Below, in pieces: positions 1-10,300 of a DNA stretch of 64,000 nt. Source of the stretch: Desulfovibrio ferrophilus. GTDB lineage: Bacteria; Desulfobacterota; Desulfovibrionia; Desulfovibrionales; Desulfovibrionaceae. How positions within the stretch are numbered: the stretch's first letter is position 1; each line of letters opens with the position of its first letter. The position numbers were made by a program, and so were the translations under genes. The stretch lies in assembly GCF_003966735.1 (NCBI RefSeq), contig NZ_AP017378.1, forward strand, positions 2,810,905 through 2,874,904, read 5' to 3'. The notes beneath the pieces were generated by a model, which made no database searches, had not been told where the DNA came from, and saw only the letters and a program-made list of their open reading frames with translations.

Positions 1-948
1 GTGGGGACGGCCAAAACTGTCGGGTTGGGAACCCTGTCCCTCGCAGAGACATTCAACCGGCTTCAGCCGGATATCATTCTTGTACTGGGCGACCGTTTCG
101 AGCTGCTTTCCGTGGCTTCGGCCTGTACCTGCATGACGATTCCCATGGCTCATATCGGCGGTGGTCAGACAACCGAAGGCGCCATGGATGAACAAATCCG
201 ACACATGGTCACCAAAGCCTCGCATCTGCATTTTGTCGCCAACGAAATGTTTGGGCAACGCCTGAAAAACATGGGAGAAGAGGTTTGGAGAGTCTTCATC
301 ACGGGCAGCCCATCCATTGACAGCCTCATGCGCACACCAAAGATAACGACAGAGGATCTGAGCAAAGAACTGGGGTTGGATCTTGCGCGTCCCACGGCGC
401 TCGTAGCCTATCATCCCGCCACGCTCGACCCACTCAATCTAGAGGCGCATACGAACCAATTTATCGAAGCCCTCAGCCAATTCGAGGGGCAACTCGTCCT
501 GACCTATCCCAACGGCGACCCGGGGAGCGAATACATCATCAAATCTTTCCAGAAACTGGACGCAGCCCATGGAGACAGAAGTGTTCTCATCCCCACACTG
601 GGCATAACCCGCTTCGTCAGTGCCCTGCTCCATGTAGACTTCATGATCGGCAATTCCTCAAGCGCCCTGATTGAGGCGCCAACGTTCAATCTGCCCGCAG
701 TCAATGTCGGAGACCGACAAAAAGGCAGACTGGCCTCTTCCAATGTCATTTCTTGCGCACAGGACAGCGCCTCAATCCTCCGGGCCATGCAAGAAGCCAT
801 GGCTCTCGGAAAATCACCCTGCGGCAAACCCTATGGAGACGGCAAAGCATCCCCGTCAATTGTCTCCGCGCTGAAATCGACACTTGAGAAACGAACAAGA
901 CAACAGTTATTGACCAAAAAGTTCTCAATTCCCGGAGAAGATAAATAA
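1..948 (+). CDS. neuC: UDP-N-acetylglucosamine 2-epimerase (hydrolysing), NeuC/LegG type, 5'-truncated by window edge
   Basis: The 315 residues match the hydrolysing UDP-GlcNAc 2-epimerase family, which releases a 2-epimerised amino sugar (ManNAc or its 2,4-diacetamido analogue) for nonulosonic-acid synthesis. Visible family features are the VLGDRFE segment near residue 29, the HIGGGQTTEGAMDE stretch near 52, and GNSSSALIEAP near 217 in the nucleotide-binding half. Family members are usually about 370-390 residues and the reading frame is open at base 1, so the N-terminus lies outside the window. The stop overlaps the next start (TAATG), so it is translationally coupled to neuB. With legB and legC nearby, the substrate may be the UDP-2,4-diacetamido-trideoxy sugar (LegG role) rather than UDP-GlcNAc; sequence alone does not decide. 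Confidence 0.9.
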   Translation: MGTAKTVGLGTLSLAETFNRLQPDIILVLGDRFELLSVASACTCMTIPMAHIGGGQTTEGAMDEQIRHMVTKASHLHFVANEMFGQRLKNMGEEVWRVFITGSPSIDSLMRTPKITTEDLSKELGLDLARPTALVAYHPATLDPLNLEAHTNQFIEALSQFEGQLVLTYPNGDPGSEYIIKSFQKLDAAHGDRSVLIPTLGITRFVSALLHVDFMIGNSSSALIEAPTFNLPAVNVGDRQKGRLASSNVISCAQDSASILRAMQEAMALGKSPCGKPYGDGKASPSIVSALKSTLEKRTRQQLLTKKFSIPGEDK

Positions 949-1973
949 TGTTCGATTCAGATAAAGTTTTTGTCATAGCTGAAGCCGGCGTCAACCATGA
1001 TGGAGACCTCTCCAAAGCTCTTCAGCTTGTTGATGTCGCAGCAGATTCCGGGGCCGACGCCGTTAAATTCCAGACCTTCCTGCCTGGAGAATGCACTGGC
1101 AGGCACGCCTTCAAGACTGACTACATGAAGGCAGGCTGCCCTGAAGACGAATCCCGATACGAACTTTCCTGCCGCCTTGCCCTGCCCTTTGAGTCCTTCG
1201 TCACCCTGAAACAACGGTGCGAGGAGAAAGGCCTGCTCTTTCTCTCCACTCCAGACGGCAACAAAAGTCTTAATTTCCTGGTCGACAAACTCCACGTTCC
1301 AGCCATAAAAATCGCTTCCACGGAAGTCACGAATATCCCCTTCCTGCAGAGCATCGCGTCCCAAAAACTACCTATCATTTTCTCCACGGGGCTAAGCACC
1401 CTTGGCGAGGTGGAAGCCGGGCTCAGTGCCATGAGAGGAATGACCAAGGCCCCCATCGTGGTGCTTCACTGCACCACCGAGTACCCGGCCCCATTCGACG
1501 AAATAAATCTGCGAGCCATGCAGACCATGGCCAGAGCCTTCCAAGTCCCCGTCGGATTTTCGGATCATTCCATTGGCAGCGCTGCAGCCATTGCCGCCGT
1601 TGCCCTGGGAGCCAAGGTCATTGAGAAACATTTTACACTGAGTCGCGCAGGTGGCGGTCCGGATCATCAGGCTTCGATGGAGCCAGATGAGCTCAAAACC
1701 TACATCTCTTCCATCCGCTGCACCGAGCTCCTTCTTGGGAACGGCATCAAACAGCCTACAGCAGCCGAGGAACGCAACAGGCAAAGTGTCAGACGCAGTG
1801 TCGTGGCGGCCCATACAATCCCAAAAGGCCATTCCCTGACCAGAGAAATGCTGACCTGCAAGCGACCAGGCACAGGTATTTCCCCAGCCCACATCGATAC
1901 ACTTGTTGGATTCACTCTCAATCGCGAGCTGCAACCCGACGAAGTTCTCACTTGGGAGGATATTCGCAAGTGA
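948..1973 (+). CDS. neuB: N-acetylneuraminate/legionaminate synthase (NeuB family)
   Basis: This 341-residue protein condenses phosphoenolpyruvate with a six-carbon amino sugar to make a nine-carbon nonulosonic acid in the cytoplasm. The N-terminal NeuB TIM barrel shows EAGVNHDGD near residue 12, DAVKFQTF near 36, STGLSTLGE near 145 and FSDHSIG near 204. The C-terminal 60 residues (from about RRSVVAA) form a SAF/antifreeze-like domain, and the length is typical. The start overlaps the neuC stop as TAATG. The gene lies in one transcript with neuC and the downstream acyltransferase. Whether the product is sialic, legionaminic or pseudaminic acid is inferred from context; the LegB/LegC pair favours legionaminic acid. 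Confidence 0.92.
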   Translation: MFDSDKVFVIAEAGVNHDGDLSKALQLVDVAADSGADAVKFQTFLPGECTGRHAFKTDYMKAGCPEDESRYELSCRLALPFESFVTLKQRCEEKGLLFLSTPDGNKSLNFLVDKLHVPAIKIASTEVTNIPFLQSIASQKLPIIFSTGLSTLGEVEAGLSAMRGMTKAPIVVLHCTTEYPAPFDEINLRAMQTMARAFQVPVGFSDHSIGSAAAIAAVALGAKVIEKHFTLSRAGGGPDHQASMEPDELKTYISSIRCTELLLGNGIKQPTAAEERNRQSVRRSVVAAHTIPKGHSLTREMLTCKRPGTGISPAHIDTLVGFTLNRELQPDEVLTWEDIRK

Positions 1974-3034
1974 GTGAAGCGGGAGTCCTGGTACCCACAC
2001 AGCATAAACAATGGATGAAGGCCCTTCAGGATTGCAGGGCGGGGTTGTGCGGGCATATCTACTACTATCCCGACTATGTCGCTCTGTATGCCAAGGCAAA
2101 GACCAGTGGTCATGCCTTTGTGTATCGAGAAGGCACAGATGTCTTCTTCATGCCCTATCTGCTGCAACCCATTCCTGCAGGCTATCATGATTCGCCGGCC
2201 TATTGCCTCGAAACTGCCTATGGATATGGGGGACTACTCGCCAGTGTTGATGAACCGGCCTTCCACATGCGAGCATGGGAAGCTCTCCGCAAGGTAGCCA
2301 AAGCCCAAGGGATCGTTGCTGGCTTCATCAGATACGATCCGGCATTCGACAACGCATCCTACCCGGTACCAACGTTTGTCTCAAAGGTCTTCGAGCGACA
2401 GGTTGTCCTACTCCAAGTTCCCAACAACGAAACAGAGTTGATCCAAGGATACCGATCATCAACACGGAACAAGGTACGCAAGGCAATGCGTTCAAGACTT
2501 GTAGTACAGCAAGTGGACACCGAGCTTGGCAGGCAGGTCCTGCAGCAACTCTACAGCGCTTCCATGGCCCATCTCAAGGCGGATAGCTTCTATCGATTCG
2601 ACGGCGAATATTTTCAATCCCTGTTTACCAGCCTCAAGAAACACCATCGAATCTTTCTCGCCAGGCATGACGACAATATCGTCGGAGCCATGCTGACGAT
2701 CAATTCAGAGGGCTTCTCTTCAATCCACCTCTCTGCGACTAATGCTGAGGGGAAAAAACTGGGAGCAGCAAACCTTCTGCGCCATGAATTTTTCGTTTCA
2801 TGCCTCAAAAATGGTGTAAAAACAGTCAATTGTGGTGGAGGCTTAACGAACAGCACCAAGGATCCATTGCTGAAATTCAAGGCCGGTTTTTCAAGAGCCA
2901 CAGGAGAATTTCACACGGGGCGGATTATCTTTGATCCGGCAAGCTATCAATCCATCAGCCAGGAATGGTTCGTCCAAAACCCTTCCCTGGCCTTAAGCCA
3001 TGGTCAACGGCATCTGCATTTTCTCTATCAATAG
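1970..3034 (+). CDS. FemAB-like GNAT N-acyltransferase of the nonulosonic-acid cluster
   Basis: The 354-residue protein has the double-GNAT architecture of FemAB/peptidoglycan-bridge acyltransferases. The second half carries FLARHDDNIVGAMLTI near residue 227, then LSATNAEGKKLGAANLL and a GGGLTNSTKDPLLKFKAGF segment typical of this superfamily (acyl-CoA pocket, then GLYKFK-like end). The GTG start at 1970 overlaps the neuB stop (GTGA) and has GGGAGGA about nine bases upstream; an in-frame TTG at 1952 is less likely. Coupling to neuB suggests N-acylation of the amino sugar or of the finished nonulosonic acid, a job done in the known pathway by the GNAT LegH. That role is inference. There is no signal peptide or membrane segment. 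Confidence 0.8.
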   Translation: MSEAGVLVPTQHKQWMKALQDCRAGLCGHIYYYPDYVALYAKAKTSGHAFVYREGTDVFFMPYLLQPIPAGYHDSPAYCLETAYGYGGLLASVDEPAFHMRAWEALRKVAKAQGIVAGFIRYDPAFDNASYPVPTFVSKVFERQVVLLQVPNNETELIQGYRSSTRNKVRKAMRSRLVVQQVDTELGRQVLQQLYSASMAHLKADSFYRFDGEYFQSLFTSLKKHHRIFLARHDDNIVGAMLTINSEGFSSIHLSATNAEGKKLGAANLLRHEFFVSCLKNGVKTVNCGGGLTNSTKDPLLKFKAGFSRATGEFHTGRIIFDPASYQSISQEWFVQNPSLALSHGQRHLHFLYQ

Positions 3035-3063
3035 CTGAACCCTTACCTCAAATAAATACCAAC

Positions 3064-4260
3064 CTAGTCAGCCAGCAGCCCCGGACCACTGGGCAGACAC
3101 AGCAGCCGTGCTTCCAGATTCTGGGCGCAGTCCAGGTTCATACGCGGGCAGTCCTGATACATGGGCAGCGTCGGGAGCAGATTCCATACTGGTCGGAGCA
3201 TGTAACCAGCATCGGCACAGCTACCGATAATTTTATTCCGAAGCGCCCGGACCGAGCTCAGGGTGTCCCCTGATGCCCTGTTCAGAAGTACGGCATTCAG
3301 CCAGTAGTTCGACTCTGAAAACTCCGGCTCCACATAGCATTCAAGGCCCTCGATTTCTCCGAAAGCCCGACAATATCGTTCAGCCAATCGTCGCTTGTTG
3401 TTCACGAACTGTTCCAGCGATTCCATCTGCCCGCAGCCAAGGGCTGCATTGATGTTTGGCATACGATAATTGAATCCCACTTGGTCGTGTTCGTATTTCC
3501 AGGCATGGGGCAACTTGGCCGTGGTAGTCAGATGCCTGGCCCGTCGGGCCAACTCAGCATCCTCGGTCAGGATGGCTCCCCCGCCGCCCGTGGTGATAAT
3601 CTTGTTGCCATTGAAACTCAGCGTCCCCAACAGACCCAGACGGCCTGTATGGCGCCCCTTGTAGAACGTCCCCAAGGATTCGGCAGCATCCTCGACAATG
3701 GGGATTCCATAGCTCCCGCAGACCTCAAGCAGGAGGTCCATGTCGACGGAATGCCCGAACACGTGCACCGGGACAACCGCCGCGATGCGCCGCTGCGTCT
3801 CGCTGTTGAAGGGCTGTCCGTCACGCATCTCCACAACGGCTTCCAGGTGCTTGCCCAGCCGGAGCGGATCAAGGCCCAGGGTCAACCGATCCGAATCTGC
3901 AAAATGTGGAACCGAGCCACAATAGGAAACGGCGTTGGCTGTGGCCACGAAGGTCAGTGCAGGAAGAATCACCTCATCACCCGGTCCGACGCCCGCCAGC
4001 ACCAATGCCGCATGCAAAGCAGCGGTGCCATTCACGACGGCCACGGCATGGGGCGCTCCCGTATACTCCTCGATCAGACGTTCAAAACGATCGACATACT
4101 GACCGACGGAAGACACGAAGGTGGAATCCAGACAATCCTGCAGATAGGCCTTCTCCTTGCCGGGGAAAAACGGCGCGTGCAGAGGCACCTGCGTCTGTGC
4201 ATCGCCAAGAACGGACTTCAAGACACGAACAAAATCGCGCGCGATCTCAGCCTCAGACAT
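3064..4260 (-). CDS. legC: LegC-family PLP aminotransferase (DegT/DnrJ/EryC1/StrS)
   Basis: This 398-residue, fold-type-I aminotransferase is of the sugar-nucleotide class that aminates the C4 keto group made by LegB. Visible features are GTAALHAAL near residue 77 (cofactor phosphate binding), VEDAAESLG near 184 (the Asp that holds the pyridine ring), and SFNGNK near 214-219, whose Lys should form the PLP aldimine. The ATG at 4260 is chosen because it begins a normal N-terminus (MSEAEIARD) and overlaps the end of legB by eight bases. An in-frame start 45 bases upstream would lie deeper inside legB. It forms a two-gene minus-strand operon with legB and converges on the + strand neuC-neuB genes only 29 bases away. 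Confidence 0.9.
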   Translation of the reverse strand: MSEAEIARDFVRVLKSVLGDAQTQVPLHAPFFPGKEKAYLQDCLDSTFVSSVGQYVDRFERLIEEYTGAPHAVAVVNGTAALHAALVLAGVGPGDEVILPALTFVATANAVSYCGSVPHFADSDRLTLGLDPLRLGKHLEAVVEMRDGQPFNSETQRRIAAVVPVHVFGHSVDMDLLLEVCGSYGIPIVEDAAESLGTFYKGRHTGRLGLLGTLSFNGNKIITTGGGGAILTEDAELARRARHLTTTAKLPHAWKYEHDQVGFNYRMPNINAALGCGQMESLEQFVNNKRRLAERYCRAFGEIEGLECYVEPEFSESNYWLNAVLLNRASGDTLSSVRALRNKIIGSCADAGYMLRPVWNLLPTLPMYQDCPRMNLDCAQNLEARLLCLPSGPGLLAD

Positions 4261-5263
4261 TATAAATATCCGCCTTGTACAGGCCAAGATTTTCCGGTGC
4301 CGCAATCCAACGGGCCGTCAGGTCCAGCCCATGCCTGAATCCCTCAAGACCGACATAACGAGGTTGCCACCCTGTCAAACGACGCATTTTCTCATTGTTG
4401 GAAAGCAACCGTTCAACCTCGCTTTTTTCCGGTCGAATACGCTGCTCATCCCTGACAATCTCGAGGTCCTTTTCCAAGACTTCACCAATCAGCCGAGCGG
4501 TGTCTCCTATGGAGTGCTCAAAACCAGTGCCCAAATTCACGACCTCGCCAAGACAGGCCGGGGACTGTGCAGCGGCAACGAACCCTTCGACAGTGTCCTC
4601 GACAAACGTGAAATCCCGAGTGGGAGATAAGGCCCCCAAACTGATCCTGCGCATGCCTGAGAGCACCTGTGAAATGACTGTGGGAATCACGGCCCGAGCC
4701 GATTGGCGCGGCCCGAATGTATTGAACGGACGGACCACTGCGACCGGGGTTTCAAATGACCGGAAGAAGGACAAAGCCATCTGATCCGCACCAATCTTGG
4801 TTGCCGAATACGGCGACTGCCCCTGCAGGGGGTGCTCTTCATCAATGGGAACCGACTGCGCCGTTCCGTACACTTCGCTTGTGGATGTATGAATCATCAA
4901 CCCAACACCGAGATCACGCACGGCCTGAAGGACGTTCAGGGTCCCCGTAATATTGGTATCCACATAGGTGTCGGGAGAATGGTATGAATAGGGGATAGCA
5001 ATGAGCGCGGCCAAATGGAACACCGCATCACACCCCTTGCAGGCCTCACGCACTCCGTTGGGGTCACGGATATCGCCGGAGAATATCTCCATCGAATCCT
5101 TGATATCCTTGGGTAAACGATCAAGCCACCCGTATGAATTCATGGAGTTGTAGTGAACAAAGGCACGCACTTGGCACCCCATGCGAGCAAGATGCTCAGC
5201 AAGGTGTGAACCGATGAATCCACCTGCCCCGGTAACCAAAACCTTCCATCCTTCAATCTTCAT
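4253..5263 (-). CDS. legB: NAD-dependent sugar-nucleotide 4,6-dehydratase, LegB type
   Basis: The 336-residue protein is an extended short-chain dehydrogenase/epimerase. The NAD-binding glycine motif GAGGFIGSH is at residues 12-20. The catalytic elements are TSTSEVYG near 128 and YSATK near 153 (Tyr-x-x-x-Lys). RPFNTFGPRQ near 180 is typical of GDP/UDP-hexose dehydratases. LegB converts UDP-GlcNAc (GDP-GlcNAc in Campylobacter) to the 4-keto-6-deoxy sugar, the first committed step toward legionaminic acid and bacillosamine sugars. It is first in the legB-legC operon and the two genes overlap. The nucleotide carrier (UDP or GDP) cannot be read from the sequence. Confidence 0.88.
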   Translation of the reverse strand: MKIEGWKVLVTGAGGFIGSHLAEHLARMGCQVRAFVHYNSMNSYGWLDRLPKDIKDSMEIFSGDIRDPNGVREACKGCDAVFHLAALIAIPYSYHSPDTYVDTNITGTLNVLQAVRDLGVGLMIHTSTSEVYGTAQSVPIDEEHPLQGQSPYSATKIGADQMALSFFRSFETPVAVVRPFNTFGPRQSARAVIPTVISQVLSGMRRISLGALSPTRDFTFVEDTVEGFVAAAQSPACLGEVVNLGTGFEHSIGDTARLIGEVLEKDLEIVRDEQRIRPEKSEVERLLSNNEKMRRLTGWQPRYVGLEGFRHGLDLTARWIAAPENLGLYKADIYNV

Positions 5264-5588
5264 CTTTGCTCGCCGTTCCGCTTGAAAAAGACTATCACCA
5301 CTGTGGACTGGACACCCTCAAACTCCAACCGATCCCTGTTCGGAAAGGACGATGGGAGACCAAATCAAGCATTATCAATAATAGCGGAAGGCTACTGTAT
5401 GCCTCCAAATTAATCAAAGCATTTTGCCACCGGTCACGGTTGCATCCGTCACGGAACCACCACGATATGAACATGTCTGAAACAGTGGACACGCATGATC
5501 TGCCGTTCCCCTAAACCGCACATCGACCCCAATAAAAAAAGCCGCGAGTCTCCCCGCGGCCTTCACAACTATCTATCGAAATCACGCG
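5264..5588. other. Intergenic region between legB and purA (no gene)
   Basis: These 325 bases lie upstream of legB and downstream of purA, both on the minus strand. They hold the purA terminator at 5534-5560 and must hold the legB promoter. I see no convincing coding sequence and no clear -35/-10 pair. Confidence 0.6.
5534..5560 (-). terminator. Rho-independent terminator of purA
   Basis: Read on the minus strand there is GCCGCG, an eight-base loop, CGCGGC and then seven T residues. It begins 29 bases after the purA stop. Confidence 0.85.
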
Positions 5589-6970
<1,382 letters not shown>

Positions 6971-7017
6971 TAATCTTTTACCGAGCTCTTTGGCCCGGGT
7001 CTTGCTTTGCCCCACAC

Positions 7018-8463
7018 ATGACAATGGAAACTATTCTGAAAAAATACGCAAAACCCTGGGAGCTGGTCGTTCTGACCGTCTCCCTGCTGGTGCTGGTCGA
7101 ACTGGTCTTCGTCATGCAATTGCAGGCAGGCCACTTTGCCGGTGACCCCGTGCTGCGCGTTGCCGCTCCCGAGAATGAGTGGCTTGCTGGCGAACTGACC
7201 CCCCACGGCATCGGCTTCGAAAAAGAGCTGCTTGATAAATTCTGTAACCAGAACAATCTGCGCTGGACCTGGATTCGAACCAAAAACTGGGCCGAGGCCT
7301 GGGAACAGGTTCGCAAGGGCCGCGCCGATATCGTCATCGGCCTGGGCACCGAGCCTCCGACATCCCTGGAAGTCAAGGTCACCGCAGGCCCGTCCTATGC
7401 CCGCACCCGCCCGGTGCTGGTGCATAACAACAAGCGCCTGGGCGTCAGCAAGGACTGCGACATCTTTGATCGCCCCGTGCTGGTCACGGCCGATACCGGC
7501 ATGACCGACAGCCTGCGCCAGAAAGCCGATGAACTGGACTGCACCTCACGCACCGTCTCCAGCGCCGACATGAGCATGACCCCGCTGCTGGACACCCTGA
7601 GCCGCAATCAGGCGCGCTTTGCCCTGGTGGACGAACGTCGCTTCGCCCTCTGGCAGCCCTTCTATCGCAAGATCAAGGCCGCCAAGACCCTGGACAGGGA
7701 ACTGGACTACCGCTGGTACTGGAGCGAACGCTCCTCCATCCTTGCCGGGTCCCTGCAGCACTTCTGGACGGAGATTCAGGCCAATGGCCAGTTGGCAAAC
7801 CTCTATGACAAATATTTCGGTTTCCTGCCTGAAGAGACCGATTATTTCGAACTCTATCACCTGATCAAGACCGTGGAAGAAAAGCTGCCCCGCTACCGCA
7901 AGGCCATCCTGAAGGCCGCGGAACGCACAGGGGTGGACCCGCTGCTGCTGGTGGCGGTCATCTATCAGGAGTCCCGCTTCGAGTCCGCTGCCCGGTCCAA
8001 GACCGGTGTGCGCGGGCTGATGCAGATCACCACAGCCACGGCCAGGACCCTGGGCGTGAACCGCATGGACCCCTTCGAGAGCATCAGCGGCGGCAGCCGT
8101 TATCTCCAACGCCTGTACAACGGGCTGGACGACATGGGGCTGGATACGGACACTCGCTGGCTGTTCGCCCTGGCAAGCTACAACCGTGGCCCCGGGCACC
8201 TGCGCGACGCCACCGACCTTGCCAAACGCCTGGGTGGCACTGGCAAGTCATGGCGCGAGTTGAAAACGGTGTTCCCCAAGCTGTGCTACGAGCGTTATTA
8301 CAAGGACTCCAGATACGGCTACACCAAGGGCTATGAAGTGGTGCACTACGTGGAGCGCATCCGCTACTACCATTATATCCTACACGGACTCGTCATCCTC
8401 TCGCGACCGGAAGCGCAGGAGCTTACCGCGCTTGTCAGCGCCTCCAGCGGCTCCGTTCTCTGA
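7018..8463 (+). CDS. mltF: Membrane-bound lytic murein transglycosylase F (MltF-like)
   Basis: This 481-residue cell-wall enzyme has an N-terminal membrane anchor (about residues 15-36). A periplasmic solute-binding-protein-3-like domain follows (about 45-270), then a lysozyme-like SLT domain (about 290-450). The presumed catalytic Glu is E318 in YQESRFES, followed by GVRGLMQI near 330 and ALASYNRGPGH near 385, all SLT family signatures. Such enzymes cleave peptidoglycan to 1,6-anhydromuropeptides. There is no lipobox, so anchoring is by an uncleaved N-terminal helix. An ATG at 7024 is an alternative start. The last 84 bases overlap, on the opposite strand, the 3' end of the next small gene. 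Confidence 0.88.
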   Translation: MTMETILKKYAKPWELVVLTVSLLVLVELVFVMQLQAGHFAGDPVLRVAAPENEWLAGELTPHGIGFEKELLDKFCNQNNLRWTWIRTKNWAEAWEQVRKGRADIVIGLGTEPPTSLEVKVTAGPSYARTRPVLVHNNKRLGVSKDCDIFDRPVLVTADTGMTDSLRQKADELDCTSRTVSSADMSMTPLLDTLSRNQARFALVDERRFALWQPFYRKIKAAKTLDRELDYRWYWSERSSILAGSLQHFWTEIQANGQLANLYDKYFGFLPEETDYFELYHLIKTVEEKLPRYRKAILKAAERTGVDPLLLVAVIYQESRFESAARSKTGVRGLMQITTATARTLGVNRMDPFESISGGSRYLQRLYNGLDDMGLDTDTRWLFALASYNRGPGHLRDATDLAKRLGGTGKSWRELKTVFPKLCYERYYKDSRYGYTKGYEVVHYVERIRYYHYILHGLVILSRPEAQELTALVSASSGSVL

Positions 8464-8742
8464 TTCCGGTTCCGGCCGTTTCTCGAACGGTGATTTCGAT
8501 CCTATAATCGGCATCTGGTCCGGCAGGTCTTCGGGGCTGCTGGACTGTTTCCAATGGTAGTTGAAGAGCTGATTCTTCCAACGGATGGACTGTATGAGGC
8601 CAAAGGTGACCACGGCCTCTTCCCAACGCTTGGTGGGCTCGAAATTCTGCACGATGGCGGCGTACTTTTCCCACATGGACGTCAGGGACGCCTCGTCGAA
8701 CGCCATCAATTGGCGGGCCAGTTTTTCTAGCGCCTTCTCCAC
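8380..8742 (-). CDS. Conserved-looking small protein of unknown function
   Basis: The 120-residue product is mostly helical and charged in its first 75 residues (MEKALEKLARQLMAFDEASL, then FEPTKRWEEAVV and IRWKNQLFNYHW). It ends in a basic, disordered tail. It starts at GTG (8742) with GAGAGGA six bases upstream, which supports real translation. I recognise no domain. Its 3' end overlaps the 3' end of mltF antiparallel by 84 bases. Codon use in the first 75 codons looks native; the tail lies in the overlap and may be constrained by mltF. Confidence 0.65.
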   Translation of the reverse strand: MEKALEKLARQLMAFDEASLTSMWEKYAAIVQNFEPTKRWEEAVVTFGLIQSIRWKNQLFNYHWKQSSSPEDLPDQMPIIGSKSPFEKRPEPESENGAAGGADKRGKLLRFRSREDDESV

Positions 8743-8877
8743 AGTATCCTCTCAGAAATATGGTGTTGTTGCGTCTTGGGTCCGGGGCCAAGTTTGGCAC
8801 ATGGGGCTTGATTGCCCCCCGGACAGCGGTATGGTATCAGCACTTTCCCGGCACGTAAATCGACGAGGAGACCCGCC

Positions 8878-10152
8878 ATGAGCGACTTAAAGAAAATGTA
8901 CAAGACCCTGCTGCATGATCCCTTTCCCGGAGAACTTTCCCTGCGCATCGGTGATCAGGAGCTGACTTTCAAGAAACGCACCTGGACCATCGACGGCGAA
9001 GAAAAGGGCATCAGATACGGCGAAAACCCGGACCAGCCAGCCGCTTTATTCGAACTCACAGGCGGCGGCCTGACCCTTGAAGGGGTTGAGTTCCGCGGCC
9101 CGGGCCAGGGTCTGGTCTCCTCGCTGACCGAAGAAAACATGCTCCAGGCCGGCAAGCACCCCGGCAAGATCAATCTGACCGATGTGGACAATGGGCTGAA
9201 CATGCTCCAGTACCTGACGGCCAAACCCGCCGCCATCATCCTGAAGCACAACAATCCCAGTGGCGCCGCCTGGACCGACGAAGGCGTAGCCGTGGCCCTG
9301 GAACGGGCCTGGAAAGCCGACCGCATCGCGGCCTTTGGTGGCACCGTGGTGGTCAACCGCCCCATCGACGACGCCACAGCCGAGATCATCAACTCCTCCT
9401 ATTTTGAAGTGGTGGCAGCCCCGGCCTTTGAAGGCAGCAGCCTGGAGACCCTGAAGAAACGCAAGAACCTGCGTATTCTCCAGATTCCCGGACTGGCCGA
9501 GTTGGACACCCTGGTGGGCCAGCCCTTCCTGGATATCAAGTCCTTGTCCGACGGCGGCATGGTGCTTCAGCTTTCGTTCCGCAACCGCATCCTGTCCGTG
9601 GACGACTTCATCCCGGCAGCGGCCCAGAAAGACGGCTCCGATTTCGTAGCGCGCCAGCCCACGGCTCAGGAAGCCGAGGATCTGCTGTTTGCGTGGGCCA
9701 TCGAGGCGGGCGTGACGTCCAACTCCGTCATCTTCGTGCGGGACGGAGCTACCGTGGCCATCGGCACCGGCGAGCAGGACCGCGTGGGTTGCGCCGAACT
9801 GACCATCCACAAATGCTACACCAAATATTCCGATATTCTGTGCTTCGACGAACTGGGCATTTCCATCTATGAATTGCAGTTGAAGGCCAAGGCCGACGAC
9901 GAGGCCGCAGCCAAGCTGGCAGACATCCAGAAACGCACCGAAGAGGCGCGTGGCGGCCTGCCGGGTACCGTACTGGTCTCCGACGGCTTCTTCCCCTTCC
10001 GCGACGGGGTGGACGTGGTCGTGGCTCAGGGTGTGACCGCCATTGCCCAGCCCGGCGGCTCCATCCGCGACTGGGAGGTCATCACCGCTGTCAACGAGGC
10101 TCAGCCTCAGGTGGCCATGGTCTTCACGGGCCAGCGTTCATTCAAGCACTAG
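8878..10152 (+). CDS. purH: AICAR formyltransferase (C-terminal half of PurH as a separate gene)
   Basis: The 424-residue product corresponds to the AICAR transformylase domain of bifunctional PurH. It transfers a formyl group from 10-formyl-THF to AICAR in the penultimate step of IMP synthesis. Family motifs are RYGENPDQPAA near residue 46, LKHNNPSGAA near 121 and AFGGTVVVN near 145, with VAQPGGS-like AIAQPGGSIRD near 391. The N-terminal IMP-cyclohydrolase domain is absent here and is encoded separately at 15740-16339 on the other strand. The ATG at 8878 has GAGGAGA seven bases upstream. The frame extends 66 bases further upstream but without family similarity. A strong hairpin at 10187-10224 ends the transcript. 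Confidence 0.93.
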   Translation: MSDLKKMYKTLLHDPFPGELSLRIGDQELTFKKRTWTIDGEEKGIRYGENPDQPAALFELTGGGLTLEGVEFRGPGQGLVSSLTEENMLQAGKHPGKINLTDVDNGLNMLQYLTAKPAAIILKHNNPSGAAWTDEGVAVALERAWKADRIAAFGGTVVVNRPIDDATAEIINSSYFEVVAAPAFEGSSLETLKKRKNLRILQIPGLAELDTLVGQPFLDIKSLSDGGMVLQLSFRNRILSVDDFIPAAAQKDGSDFVARQPTAQEAEDLLFAWAIEAGVTSNSVIFVRDGATVAIGTGEQDRVGCAELTIHKCYTKYSDILCFDELGISIYELQLKAKADDEAAAKLADIQKRTEEARGGLPGTVLVSDGFFPFRDGVDVVVAQGVTAIAQPGGSIRDWEVITAVNEAQPQVAMVFTGQRSFKH

Positions 10153-10186
10153 CCAACCACCGGCGGGGCCGGACAGACACTATTCC

Positions 10187-10224
10187 AGCCCTTCCGGCCG
10201 CCCGTCGGCAGGAAGGGCTTTCTC
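10187..10224 (+). terminator. Rho-independent terminator after the AICAR formyltransferase gene
   Basis: AGCCCTTCC at 10187-10195 pairs with GGAAGGGCT at 10211-10219 and is followed by TTCTCTC. It starts 34 bases after the stop. Confidence 0.75.
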
Positions 10225-10300
10225 TCGACTTTGCAGGCTGCTACACTGGCGGCCAGAACGCCGGGCTCCAGATTCCCGGCAAAGGGCAGGCAACTCATCC

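Noticed and set aside
3481-4338. Long plus-strand frame of 285 codons opposite legC/legB
   Set aside because: It is the antisense of two clearly recognised genes and has no ribosome-binding site or family resemblance.
8799-8825. TTGGCACATGGGGCTTGATTGCC as a sigma-54 promoter
   Set aside because: The spacing between the GG and GC elements is nine, not ten, and the -12 element is not TTGC.
10043-10300. Upstream extension of the RNase II frame
   Set aside because: It overlaps the end of the AICAR formyltransferase gene and the terminator, and encodes a low-complexity Ser/Arg/Pro-rich shadow sequence.
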